In this document: positions 33,934-42,625 of the stretch, piece by piece
How the letters are laid out: each line of letters opens with the position of its first letter
Position numbering within the stretch: the first letter of the stretch is position 1
Source of the DNA: Paenibacillus lycopersici
GTDB lineage: Bacteria > Bacillota > Bacilli > Paenibacillales > Paenibacillaceae
Direction: 5' to 3'
NCBI RefSeq assembly: GCF_010119935.1
Contig: NZ_CP048209.1
Coordinates: forward strand, 4,715,001 to 4,779,000
Length of the DNA: 64,000 nt
Translations under genes and position numbers: made by a program
Notes under the pieces: model-generated
Databases searched by the model: none
Told to the model about the DNA's origin: nothing
The model's input: only the letters and a program-made list of their open reading frames with translations

Positions 33934-33957
33934 TCTGGAAAGATGAGAGGTGGAAGC

Positions 33958-34935
33958 ATGAAGCACCGCATATTCGTGGATGGTCAAGAAGGGACAACGG
34001 GGCTGCGCATCCATGACTATCTGAACAAGCTGCCGCATATCGAAGTGCTCCGGATCGAACCGGACAAGCGTAAAGACGAGGAAACGCGCAGGGCGATGCT
34101 GAACGAAGCCGATCTCGTCTTCTTATGCCTCCCCGATGCGGCTTCAAGAGAGGCCGTATCGATGGTAACGAATACGAAGACCGGCATCATCGATGCAAGC
34201 ACGGCGTTCCGGACACACCCCGATTGGGCGTACGGCTTGCCGGAGCTGCATTCCCGGCAGCGCGGCAGCATCCGCCGATCGCACAGGGTCTCGGTCCCGG
34301 GCTGCCATGCGACGGGGTTTATTTTGGCCATGCGGCCTCTAGTGGCTGCAGGGATCGTCCCGCGCGATTACCCGGCGTCCTGTTATGCGCTTACGGGATA
34401 CAGCGGCGGCGGCAAGAAGCTCATCGCGGACTATCGGAACGCTCCACGGGAGCAGCTCCTCGCGCCCAGACCTTATGCGCTTGGCCTGGACCACAAGCAT
34501 CGGCCGGAGATGCAGCGCTATTCCGGGTTGGACGCAGCGCCTCTCTTCACCCCGATCGTCGGAAACTATTATCAGGGCGATGCCGTTGCCGTTCCGCTCT
34601 TTCCCCGTCTGTTCGCCAAGCCCGCAGCGGTGCGCGATATTCAAGAAACGCTTGCCGCCTGCTATAGGGATGAGCGTTTTATCCACGTTCTCCCGTACGA
34701 CTCCGCCGCCGATCTCGATGACGGCTATTTTGATCTCCTGCCTTGCAATCATACGAACCAGCTGGATCTATTCGTATTCGGCCACCAGGACGAAGTGCTG
34801 ATCATCGCGAGATTCGATAATTTAGGCAAAGGCGCTTCCGGTGCGGCCATTCAGAATATGAACCTGATGCTCGGGCTGGACGAGGGCACCGGACTGACGG
34901 CGGCGAACGATAGCCTTCGCTCGACCGGGAACTAA
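33958..34935 (+). CDS. argC: N-acetyl-gamma-glutamyl-phosphate reductase, type 2
   Basis: A 325-residue member of the short (type 2) ArgC group, which reduces N-acetyl-glutamyl-phosphate to the semialdehyde in arginine synthesis. It begins KHRIFVDGQEGTTGLRIHDY with the NADP-binding segment, has LVFLCLPDAASREAV, and the catalytic cysteine in VSVPGCHATGFILAM. The start ATG 33958 is behind AGAGGTGG, not the upstream in-frame ATG that would fall in the promoter. It stands alone, without argJ, argB or argD, and its last codons overlap the tail of the convergent regulator gene by four bases. Confidence 0.9.
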   Translation: MKHRIFVDGQEGTTGLRIHDYLNKLPHIEVLRIEPDKRKDEETRRAMLNEADLVFLCLPDAASREAVSMVTNTKTGIIDASTAFRTHPDWAYGLPELHSRQRGSIRRSHRVSVPGCHATGFILAMRPLVAAGIVPRDYPASCYALTGYSGGGKKLIADYRNAPREQLLAPRPYALGLDHKHRPEMQRYSGLDAAPLFTPIVGNYYQGDAVAVPLFPRLFAKPAAVRDIQETLAACYRDERFIHVLPYDSAADLDDGYFDLLPCNHTNQLDLFVFGHQDEVLIIARFDNLGKGASGAAIQNMNLMLGLDEGTGLTAANDSLRSTGN

Positions 34936-36344
34936 CCCCCCTTGGCGTCCCGCAGGAACGTCAGGCGGAAAATTTGGCGCGGTCTTCCTTTGGGCACCTT
35001 CTCCACGTCCGCCACGGCGATCAGCCGGTGATCGAGCCACTGCTGCAGCAGGCGATGCGTGCTGCGCACCGTAATGTCCAACATCGCGGCAAGCTCATGC
35101 ACCTTGTAGTCCGTCTGCCCGGTTCGCGCCACTTGGGCCATGAGCTTGCTCAAGTAAACGGACGTCATGCCCGCGTCCTCCGCCCGCTTGATCAGACCGG
35201 CATCGGTCAGCGCCAGCGCGGCTTCGAGCGGGTCCGACATGGCCAGCGGTCCGATCAGCGCCCTGTCTTCTCCGACGATGAAGCAAGTATCGCCGCCCGC
35301 ATCCTTCGATTTGCGCAGCGCGGCTCTTGCGTTCGTGCCCGCTTCGTTCGCCGATCGGCCGAAGCCCATGCCGATGCTGAGCGACAGGCCGAACTTCCGG
35401 TACATGCTCCTGCCGAGCGAGATCGACTTGTAACCGCCCGTGATCCGTTCGAAAATGCCCCGCGTCGTAAAAAACAAATATTCATCGCCGCCGAGATGCG
35501 TCAAATAGCCGTCCAGCGATGCGACGTAATCGAGCAGCATCCGGTGGATGTCCAGCTTGAATTTCTGAATCTCGTGCTCGGACGCGCGGGTCTGAATCAG
35601 CCGCTCGAAATGGTCGACGTTGATCAGCCCGACGACAATCTGCGCCTCTTTGCTTTGCCGGGTTTCCGTCGACAGCAGCGCCCGCTCGAGGGCGACCGTA
35701 ATATTGCCGTCCGTCGGGATGATCCATTCGTTCGGAATGCCGCGTTCCGACAGCGCCTTGGCAACGGACGCTTCGGCGGTCAGCGCGGCGTCGCAGGCGC
35801 CCGATTCGAACAGCAGCGCGTGATGCGCCGCGAGCATTTCCTTCGACGCGTTCGCCGGGCCGTCGTACGGCAGCGCTTCGGCGCGCGTCTCGTCGATCTC
35901 GGCCAGCGCTTTCGCGATCATCGGCTTGCCGAGCGTATCGACGGATACGCGCAGCCTGCGCTCCGGTCCGAGCGCGTTCTTCAGACGGGACAGCGCGCGG
36001 TAGAAGCCGGTGTCGGTAAGCGGCACGTAATGGAGCGCGGCGCTCGTCCTTACCTGCTCGCGGATGGCATTGTAAGGCACGGGCCCGGAAGCGAGGATCA
36101 CTTCGGCTTCGTCCGCGATCTCCTCCGCCAGCCCCGGCGCCTCGTCGACGGTGTCGTACGTCTTGGCAATCGGCCGGAAGGACGGGAACGCCTTCAAGAC
36201 GTTCAATATGCGCTGCACCAGCTCTTCCGGTCCGATAATGCCGATGGAGATGCCTCGCGGCAGGGCCGGCTCATCCTGCTTCGGCGCGCTTGTCGCCTCC
36301 CGTTCAATCCCACCTTCGCGGCGTACATAGCCGTTCTTATTCAT
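34932..36344 (-). CDS. transcriptional regulator with GGDEF/GTP-cyclohydrolase-III-like and winged-helix domains
   Basis: A 470-residue protein. Residues about 30-225 resemble a PrpR-type sensory alpha/beta region (ISIGIIGPEELVQRILNVLK, AEVILASGPVPYNAI). Residues about 235-370 form a nucleotidyl-cyclase-like domain with VVGLINVDHFERLIQTR and the motif LGGDEYLFFTTRG, i.e. GGDEY in place of GGDEF, followed by GLSLSIGMGFGRSANEAG. The C-terminus (about 395-470) is a DNA-binding winged helix (VHELAAMLDITVRSTHRLLQ, VPKGRPRQIFRL). The combination suggests a regulator that binds a nucleotide rather than makes c-di-GMP. ATG behind AGGAGG. Possible target: the neighbouring minus-strand operon. Confidence 0.75.
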   Translation of the reverse strand: MNKNGYVRREGGIEREATSAPKQDEPALPRGISIGIIGPEELVQRILNVLKAFPSFRPIAKTYDTVDEAPGLAEEIADEAEVILASGPVPYNAIREQVRTSAALHYVPLTDTGFYRALSRLKNALGPERRLRVSVDTLGKPMIAKALAEIDETRAEALPYDGPANASKEMLAAHHALLFESGACDAALTAEASVAKALSERGIPNEWIIPTDGNITVALERALLSTETRQSKEAQIVVGLINVDHFERLIQTRASEHEIQKFKLDIHRMLLDYVASLDGYLTHLGGDEYLFFTTRGIFERITGGYKSISLGRSMYRKFGLSLSIGMGFGRSANEAGTNARAALRKSKDAGGDTCFIVGEDRALIGPLAMSDPLEAALALTDAGLIKRAEDAGMTSVYLSKLMAQVARTGQTDYKVHELAAMLDITVRSTHRLLQQWLDHRLIAVADVEKVPKGRPRQIFRLTFLRDAKGG

Positions 36345-36639
36345 GCGTTTGTCCTCCTATTAATAGACAACAGCCTTAAACTGACTTTTAATCAGCATAG
36401 CACGGCCGTTCGGGCGGGTGCAAACAATTGCGGCGGTTCCCGTTCGCGGGAGCTCGCGTGGGGCGCTGGGAACCCGTGGGACTGCGATGCGAGAGCCGGC
36501 GAGCGAATTCGTGGGTTAGCCGGAGCTCGCAGAGCGACCACGTCTCCTATCAACCGCTGTCTGCGGACAGAGAATCCGTCCCTCTGGTAATAATGGTTTT
36601 TCTCACGTATGCTCTCTCATTCGCAGGATTTCAAGTGCA

Positions 36640-36967
36640 TTGGACAGGTGACAGAAGCTAGGCAAGGTAGCCGACTCCCCAAGCAAAGCGCAGGCGGGCA
36701 TGCGGGAATAGAGGATGCCATAGAAGCTCCTTTGCTCCCTGCTCTGCTGCACGTTTTCTTCACGCTGGCTTGAGGGTTCACCATCCCATGTCTCTACGGG
36801 TCTACGCCCTTACCTTCCTTCGTTATACCTACCCAAGCGGTGAAGTCCGATCGCTTTTATTTGACGGGTCTGTGCCCTTGCGGAACTTCCATTCGGTACT
36901 CCGTGCTTTCTTTTTCTATCCCGCGAATGGGACAACATACGTAAGTGACGGGGGTTCGCTCTTCAGA
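36640..36967. other. non-coding stretch downstream of the IS110 transposase
   Basis: About 330 bases without a supportable gene between copy 2's first motif and the transposase stop. In the IS110/IS1111 families non-coding ends can encode a bridge RNA that specifies target and donor. I see short complementary segments but cannot fold the RNA here, so this is only a candidate location. Confidence 0.3.
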
Positions 36968-38074
36968 CTAGGTCGCGTTTCGCAGCGGGGCAGCCTTTTG
37001 TTCCTGAAAGGCTTCGCCGCTGTGTGCAAGGGCAACCAGAATGCGGCAGAGCTTGCCCACAAGCTTCAACACCGAGTGTATGCCTTTCTGACGTAGGGTC
37101 TTGATGTTGTACGTATGCCAGCGTTTAAAACCCGCATGGTTGCAGAGCAGCATCATGACCGCCAGGTACAGATATTTGCGCAGTTGCCTTCGCCCTCGTT
37201 TGGCAAGTTTCACTTGCCCTTTGCAGGTGCCGGAGCTGCGCTCGGCCAAGTTCAGCCCCGCCAGCGCCAGTAATTGCTGACCATGGGTGTAGCGCCGCAG
37301 ATCGCCAGTATTGGCAAGGATCACGGCCATGAACCAGGGGCTGAGTCCGACTTCCTGCAAGGGACGCAGGACAGCCGGTGGTAGTCGCTCCAGCAGGGCG
37401 GCGATTTCCACATCCACCTCGGCTTGCTGAGCCAGTAGATGCTCATACCGCGCAAGGAGCCGTTGAATGCGCCGGCCAAGTTCCGCTGCCTCCGTGACTC
37501 CGATGGAGCGCCCGGCGGCCAGGAGCAACTGGCTGGCGATTTGGATGCCCGTTGTTCCTCCAGCTCGCTTCAAGCCGCTCGTCCGCCACCCTTCGATCAG
37601 CTCGGGGAGCGTGTTGGCAAGGATGTCCGCGGGCAGGGGGAAGCTGCGCAAGGTCGCTCGTGCACGACTGCCGTCCCAGTGTTTAAAGACCGACCAGAAT
37701 TCCGGAAACACCTGATCGATCGCCGTCTGAAGTTGATTGTCGATGACGGTGAGGGCATCGCTCATCGCCTCGCGTTCATTGACCAAGGCGTGCAGCTGCC
37801 GGTAGACCGGATCGTGAACCACCCACTCCGTGTAGTACCCGCGAGAGACGACGTCGCCGATGGTCACGGCGTCCTTTGCATCGTTTTTGGAAGGTTTGTT
37901 ATCTCGGTTTTCTTTATTCCGTTTCGTCGTCAGCGGATTGACCAGAACGACGGTAAGTCCTCGTTTACGCAGGGCGAAGGCCACATTGAGAAAGTAATGT
38001 CCCGTCGATTCGGCGCCGAAGATAACCTCCGTAAACCCATACGCCCGTTGCAAGTCCTGTACCCACCGCAGCAA
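36968..38074 (-). pseudogene. IS110-family transposase, 5'-truncated
   Basis: The readable part (368 residues) starts LLRWVQDLQRAYGFTEVIFG with AESTGHYFLNVAFAL, then NPLTTKRNKENRDNKPSKND with AKDAVTIGDVV (the DEDD-type catalytic region) and the C-terminal Transposase_20 domain LRPLQEVGLSPWFMAVILAN with QLLALAGLNLAERSSGT. Family members have about 40-60 further N-terminal residues with the first catalytic aspartate (normally in GIDVAK). Here the sequence upstream of 38080 becomes the dispersed-repeat motif instead, so the enzyme lacks its first active-site residue and start. The rest of the frame is intact, suggesting a fairly recent truncation. Confidence 0.82.
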
Positions 38075-38263
38075 GCGTTCAAGGCCATCGGAGCGGTCCC
38101 TGTGTCCGAACCCCTGCTCAAAATCGCCGTTTTCGAATAAATAGCGGATCCTGTGTCAGCATGCCAATGCCCGCTAGTATAACCGCCCTATTGCTCGCTT
38201 GCACTGCTGCCCTAATGCCTCATTGCATAACCGCAATAAGCCGCCCAAATGCATACCAACGCC

Positions 38264-38299
38264 AAAAACCTCCGCCCACCAAAGTGGAAGCGGAGGTTC
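38264..38299 (-). terminator. terminator of the pentose phosphate operon
   Basis: On the minus strand AACCTCCGC and GCGGAGGTT form a 9-bp stem around a 14-base loop followed by TTTTTGG. It lies about 100 bases beyond the gnd stop codon. Confidence 0.8.
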
Positions 38300-38400
38300 T
38301 ATCATCGGGCGCGTCACGCGTCATAGGGCGGCGCATCATCGGTCGCGTCATCGTTCACGCGATCCGCTTATGCAAGATCGCAATCCTTCTGCAGCCCGTC

Positions 38401-39816
38401 TTATTCGTTCGCCATCCATTGGAAGTGGAAGCTGCCCTTCCGGTCCAGACGCTCGAACGTGTGCGCGCCGAAGTAGTCGCGCTGCGCCTGCAGCAGGTTC
38501 GCCGGCAGACGTTCGGAACGGTAGCTGTCATAGTAGGCCAGCGCCGACGCGAAGGCCGGAACCGGGATGCCGCGCTCTACCGCGACGGAGACGACGCGTC
38601 TCCATGCGCCTTGGTAGTTCTCGACGACGCCGCGGAAATAATCGTCCAGGAACAGATTTCTCAGTTCCGGATCGCGATCGTAGGCGTCTTTGATATTTTG
38701 CAGGAAACGAGCCCGAATAATGCATCCGCCGCGGAAAATCATCGCGATGCCGCCGTAGTTCAAGTCCCAGCCATACGCTTCGGAAGCCGCGCGCATCTGG
38801 GCGAAGCCTTGCGCGTACGAGGCGATTTTGCTGGCGTACAGCGCCTGGCGGACCGCCTCGATGAATGCGGCGCGGTCGCCTTCGAAGCTCGGAGCGGACG
38901 GTCCGCTCAGCAGCTTGCTTGCGGCAACGCGCTCATCCTTCATCGCGGAGATGAAGCGCGCGAAGACGGATTCCGTAATGATGGACAGCGGCACGCCGAG
39001 ATCGAGCGCGCTTTGGCTCGTCCACTTGCCGGTCCCCTTCTGTCCCGCGGCGTCCAGAATAACGTCGACCATCGGCTTGCCCGTCTCCGGATCGGTCTTG
39101 CCGAAGATATCGGCCGTAATCTCGATCAGGTAGCTGTCGAGCTCGCCGTTGTTCCATTCCGTGAAAATGTCATGCAGCTCGCTCGTGCCGAGATTAAGCA
39201 CGTCCTTCAGCAAGTGGTACGCTTCGCCGATCAGCTGCATGTCGCCGTACTCGATGCCGTTATGCACCATCTTGACGTAATGGCCTGCGCCGTCCGCTCC
39301 GATGTAGGTGGAGCAAGGGTCGCCGTTTACTTTCGCCGAAATCGCGGTCAGAATCGGCTCGACCAGCTCGTAGGCTTCCCGCTGGCCGCCCGGCATGATC
39401 GCCGGCCCGAGCAGCGCGCCTTCCTCGCCGCCCGATACGCCTGCGCCGATGAAGTTGAAGCCCTTCGCCGACAGCTCCTTGTTTCGGCGCTGCGTATCCG
39501 GGAAGTACGCGTTGCCGCCGTCGATAAGAATATCGCCCGGGCTCAGATAAGGCACCAGCTGGTTGATCGTATCGTCCGTCGGCTGCCCGGCTTTGACCAT
39601 GATCAGGATTTTGCGCGGCGTTTCGAGCGCGTTCACGAACTCCTCGACGCTTAACGCGCCGACGAAATTCCGGCCCTGCGTTTCCGCCAGCAGCTCGTTC
39701 GTCTTCTCCGCCGAGCGGTTGTAGACCGCCACCGTGAAGCCCTTGCTTTCAATGTTCATGGCGAGGTTCTTGCCCATAACGGCCAAGCCGACCACGCCGA
39801 TTTGTTGTTTTGCCAT
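38401..39816 (-). CDS. gndA: 6-phosphogluconate dehydrogenase, decarboxylating
   Basis: A 471-residue enzyme that oxidises and decarboxylates 6-phosphogluconate to ribulose 5-phosphate, giving NADPH. The N-terminal coenzyme motif is IGVVGLAVMGKNLAMNIESK with VYNRSAEKT, the latter arginine favouring NADP. The substrate motif is GAGVSGGEEGALLGPAIMPGG, split as ISGGEEGA-type, and the catalytic lysine lies in GHYVKMVHNGIEYGDMQLI. Length matches the long bacterial form. Start ATG 39816 is nine bases after AGGAGG; an ATG three codons earlier overlaps that site. Last gene of the zwf-tkt-tal-gnd operon. Confidence 0.95.
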   Translation of the reverse strand: MAKQQIGVVGLAVMGKNLAMNIESKGFTVAVYNRSAEKTNELLAETQGRNFVGALSVEEFVNALETPRKILIMVKAGQPTDDTINQLVPYLSPGDILIDGGNAYFPDTQRRNKELSAKGFNFIGAGVSGGEEGALLGPAIMPGGQREAYELVEPILTAISAKVNGDPCSTYIGADGAGHYVKMVHNGIEYGDMQLIGEAYHLLKDVLNLGTSELHDIFTEWNNGELDSYLIEITADIFGKTDPETGKPMVDVILDAAGQKGTGKWTSQSALDLGVPLSIITESVFARFISAMKDERVAASKLLSGPSAPSFEGDRAAFIEAVRQALYASKIASYAQGFAQMRAASEAYGWDLNYGGIAMIFRGGCIIRARFLQNIKDAYDRDPELRNLFLDDYFRGVVENYQGAWRRVVSVAVERGIPVPAFASALAYYDSYRSERLPANLLQAQRDYFGAHTFERLDRKGSFHFQWMANE

Positions 39817-39882
39817 GCCAAACATCCTCCTTGTCGATTCATGTACACGAGATTATAGCCCTGCCACTGCCGCTGCCAGTTA

Positions 39883-39914
39883 TTACGGCCGCTGCGATTG
39901 CGCAGCGGCCGTAA
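39883..39914. terminator. GC-rich hairpin between tal and gndA
   Basis: TTACGGCCGCTGCG and CGCAGCGGCCGTAA form a 14-bp perfect stem with a four-base loop and no T-run. It may attenuate or stabilise the processed ends of the operon transcript and so set the gnd level, rather than terminate fully. Confidence 0.6.
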
Positions 39915-39924
39915 CGGACAACGG

Positions 39925-40590
39925 TTATTGTACGGCTTTCTTCCAGTCCGCCGCGAATTTCTCCATGCCTTGCTCCGTCAGCGGGTGCTTCGAGATTTGT
40001 TCGATGACCGAGAACGGAATCGTCGCGATATGCGCGCCGGCCATCGCAACGCGCGTCACATGGTCCGGATGACGGACGGAAGCGGCGATGATTTGCGTAT
40101 CCAGGTTATGCGTGCGGAACAGCTCCGCCACTTTCGCAACGAGCAGCACGCCGTCTTCCGAAATATCGTCCAGGCGGCCGAGGAACGGCGATACGTACGT
40201 TGCGCCCGCGCGGGCTGCCAGAAGCGCCTGGTTGACCGTGAAGATCAGCGTGACGTTCGTCTTCACGCCCTTCTTGCTCAGGTAGCGGCAAGCTTCAAGG
40301 CCCGCCAGCGTCATCGGCAGCTTGATCGTGATATTCTTGTCGTAATCGTTGATCTTGATCAATTCGTCCGCTTGGGCGATCATCTCTTCGGCCGTCAGCG
40401 CATCCGGCGTCACTTCCGCGGACACGGACTCGACTTCAGGCACTTCGCGCAAAATTTCGGCGATGCGGTCTTCGAACTTCACGCCTTCTTTGGCCACGAG
40501 CGACGGGTTCGTCGTAACGCCGGACAGCACGCCGATTTTGTACGCTTTCTTGATGTCCGTCAGGTTGGCGGTATCGATGAAAAATTTCAT
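39925..40590 (-). CDS. tal: transaldolase, short (TalC/fructose-6-phosphate-aldolase-like) type
   Basis: A 221-residue single-barrel enzyme of the MipB/TalC subfamily that moves a dihydroxyacetone unit between sugar phosphates. Landmarks: MKFFIDTANLTDIKKAYKIG, GVTTNPSLVAKEG, the Schiff-base lysine in NITIKLPMTLAGLEA, GATYVSPFLGRLDD and the tail HPLTEQGMEKFAADWKK. Start ATG 40590 lies eight bases after GGAGG. Operon context (transketolase before it, gnd after it) supports transaldolase over fructose-6-phosphate aldolase. Confidence 0.93.
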   Translation of the reverse strand: MKFFIDTANLTDIKKAYKIGVLSGVTTNPSLVAKEGVKFEDRIAEILREVPEVESVSAEVTPDALTAEEMIAQADELIKINDYDKNITIKLPMTLAGLEACRYLSKKGVKTNVTLIFTVNQALLAARAGATYVSPFLGRLDDISEDGVLLVAKVAELFRTHNLDTQIIAASVRHPDHVTRVAMAGAHIATIPFSVIEQISKHPLTEQGMEKFAADWKKAVQ

Positions 40591-40630
40591 GTTCATAACC
40601 TCCAATAATGAGTTGTGGGTATGATTGGTT

Positions 40631-42625
40631 TTAGTTCAGCAGCGCTTTCGCCGCGCGGACCACGTTGCTTACCGAGAAACCGAAATACTCCATGACTTCC
40701 GTGCTTGGACCCGAGGCGCCGAACGAATCGATCGACAGAATGCTGCCGCTCGGTCCCGTATAGCGTTCCCAGCCCAGCGAAATGCCCGCTTCGATCGACA
40801 CGCGCTTCGTGACGGCATTCGGGAGCACCGATTGCTTGTAAGCCTCGGATTGCTTATTGAACAGCTCCATGCTCGGCATCGCAACGACGCGCACGGAGAC
40901 ATTCTCCTTCTCCAGCTCGGCCTTCGCGTTCACGGCCAGCGAAACTTCGGAGCCCGTCCCGATCAGGATCACGTCAGGCTTGTCGTTCGTTTCGGTCAGC
41001 ACGTACGCGCCTTGCTCGAGGCCGGCGACATTCGCTTGCGTCGCTTCGTATACCGGCAGGTTCTGCCTGCTCAGAATGAGCGCGACCGGACCTTCGTTCT
41101 GCTGCAGCGCGTACGCCCATGCGTTCGCCGTCTCGTTGCCGTCGGTCGGACGGATAACCGTCAGACCCGGAATCGTCCGCAGCGCGGCCAAGTGCTCGAC
41201 CGGCTCATGCGTCGGGCCGTCTTCGCCGACCGCGATCGAATCATGCGTGAACACGTACGTCACGGGCAGCTTTTGCAGCGCCGCCAGTCGGATCGACGGC
41301 CGCAAATAATCGCTGAATACGAAGAACGTGCTGACGAACGGCTTCACGCCGCCGTGCAGCGCCATGCCGTTGCCGGCCGCGCCCATCGCATGCTCGCGGA
41401 CGCCGAAGTAGACGTTCCGTCCCGCATAGGTATCGACGGCGAATTTCGGCTCGCCTGCGATGTCTGTCATCGTCGAGTGCGATAGATCCGCGCTGCCGCC
41501 GAAGATCGAAGGGATGCGCTTGATGTAGTGGTTGATCGCATTGCCGCTCGCCACGCGGGTCGAGACGGTTTTGGACGAATCGAACGTCAGAATATCGGCG
41601 GCCTCGATCGCGAACTTGCCGTCGACGACGCGCTCGAATTCCGAGCTGAGCGACGGATGCTGCGCTTTATACGCGTTCACCAGCGCGTTCCATGCCGCTT
41701 CCTTCTCCGCGCCCTGCTTCTTCAGCCCGTCGAAATGCGCGCGCACCTCGTCCGGAACGGTGAACTCTTCCTCGTACTGCCAGCCGTACACTTTCTTCGT
41801 CGCCGCCCCTTCTTCGCGGCCGATCGGATTGCCGTGCACTTTATACGTACCGGCGGCCTTGCTGCCGAAGCCGATAATCGTGCGCACTTCGATCAGCGTC
41901 GGCTGCGACGCGTGCTGCTTGGCGGCCGCGATCGCCTCGGCGATCTGGCCGATGTCGTTGCCGTCCTCGACCCGGAGGTAATGCCAGTTGGCCGATTCCG
42001 CGCGCTTCTGCATCTGCTCGCCGAAGGACAGGCTCAGGTCGCCGTCCAGCGAGATATCGTTGGAATCGTACAATACGATCAGTTTGCCCAATTTCATATG
42101 ACCGGCCATCGACATCGCTTCGTACGAAATACCTTCCATCAGGCAGCCGTCGCCGACGAGCGCGTACGTGTAATGGTCGACGACCGGGAAGCCGTCCTGG
42201 TTGAATTTCGCGGCCAGATGCGCTTCGGCCATCGCCATGCCTACCGCCATCGCGACCCCTTGGCCGAGCGGGCCCGTCGTCGCTTCGACGCCGTCCGTAT
42301 GCCCGTATTCGGGATGCCCCGGCGTCCGGCTGTTCATCTTGCGGAACTGCTTCAGATCGTCGATCGACACGCGGTAGCCCGACAGATGAAGCAAGCTGTA
42401 GAGCAGCGCGGAGCCGTGTCCCGCGGACAGCACGAAGCGGTCGCGGTTGAACCATTTGGCATTCGCCGGATTATGGTTCAGCTGCTTGCCCCAGAGCGCG
42501 TACGCCATGGGCGCGGCGCCCATCGGCAGACCCGGATGTCCGGAATTCGCGGCGTTGGTGGCGTCGATGGACAAGGTCCTGATCGTGTCGACGGCCAGTT
42601 GATCAATGGTTTGCGTGATAGGCAT
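40631..42625 (-). CDS. tkt: transketolase
   Basis: A 664-residue thiamine diphosphate enzyme of the non-oxidative pentose phosphate pathway. The pyrimidine and pyrophosphate domains are evident: SIDATNAANSGHPGLPMGAA, RFVLSAGHGSALLYSLLHLS, EATTGPLGQGVAMAVGMAMA, the metal/ThDP motif ALVGDGCLMEGISYEAMSMA with YDSNDISLDGD, then GGVKPFVSTFFVFSDYLRPS and THDSIAVGEDGPTHEPVEHL. The start ATG 42625 follows GGGAG; the gene overlaps the end of zwf by 23 bases, which suggests translational coupling. Confidence 0.95.
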   Translation of the reverse strand: MPITQTIDQLAVDTIRTLSIDATNAANSGHPGLPMGAAPMAYALWGKQLNHNPANAKWFNRDRFVLSAGHGSALLYSLLHLSGYRVSIDDLKQFRKMNSRTPGHPEYGHTDGVEATTGPLGQGVAMAVGMAMAEAHLAAKFNQDGFPVVDHYTYALVGDGCLMEGISYEAMSMAGHMKLGKLIVLYDSNDISLDGDLSLSFGEQMQKRAESANWHYLRVEDGNDIGQIAEAIAAAKQHASQPTLIEVRTIIGFGSKAAGTYKVHGNPIGREEGAATKKVYGWQYEEEFTVPDEVRAHFDGLKKQGAEKEAAWNALVNAYKAQHPSLSSEFERVVDGKFAIEAADILTFDSSKTVSTRVASGNAINHYIKRIPSIFGGSADLSHSTMTDIAGEPKFAVDTYAGRNVYFGVREHAMGAAGNGMALHGGVKPFVSTFFVFSDYLRPSIRLAALQKLPVTYVFTHDSIAVGEDGPTHEPVEHLAALRTIPGLTVIRPTDGNETANAWAYALQQNEGPVALILSRQNLPVYEATQANVAGLEQGAYVLTETNDKPDVILIGTGSEVSLAVNAKAELEKENVSVRVVAMPSMELFNKQSEAYKQSVLPNAVTKRVSIEAGISLGWERYTGPSGSILSIDSFGASGPSTEVMEYFGFSVSNVVRAAKALLN

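Larger units (their letters stand above)
36563..38160. repeat. dispersed four-motif element, copy 2, interrupted by an IS110 remnant
   Basis: A forward motif lies at 36563-36583 (GCGGACAGAGAATCCGTCCC). Two reverse motifs lie at 38091-38112 and 38140-38160, 48 bases apart as in copy 1. A second forward motif is not clear; the IS110 remnant occupies the position where the centre of the element would be. Confidence 0.6.

Noticed and set aside
37439..38140. Plus-strand open frame across the IS110 transposase
   Set aside because: It is the antisense of the transposase coding sequence, which has clear family motifs on the other strand.
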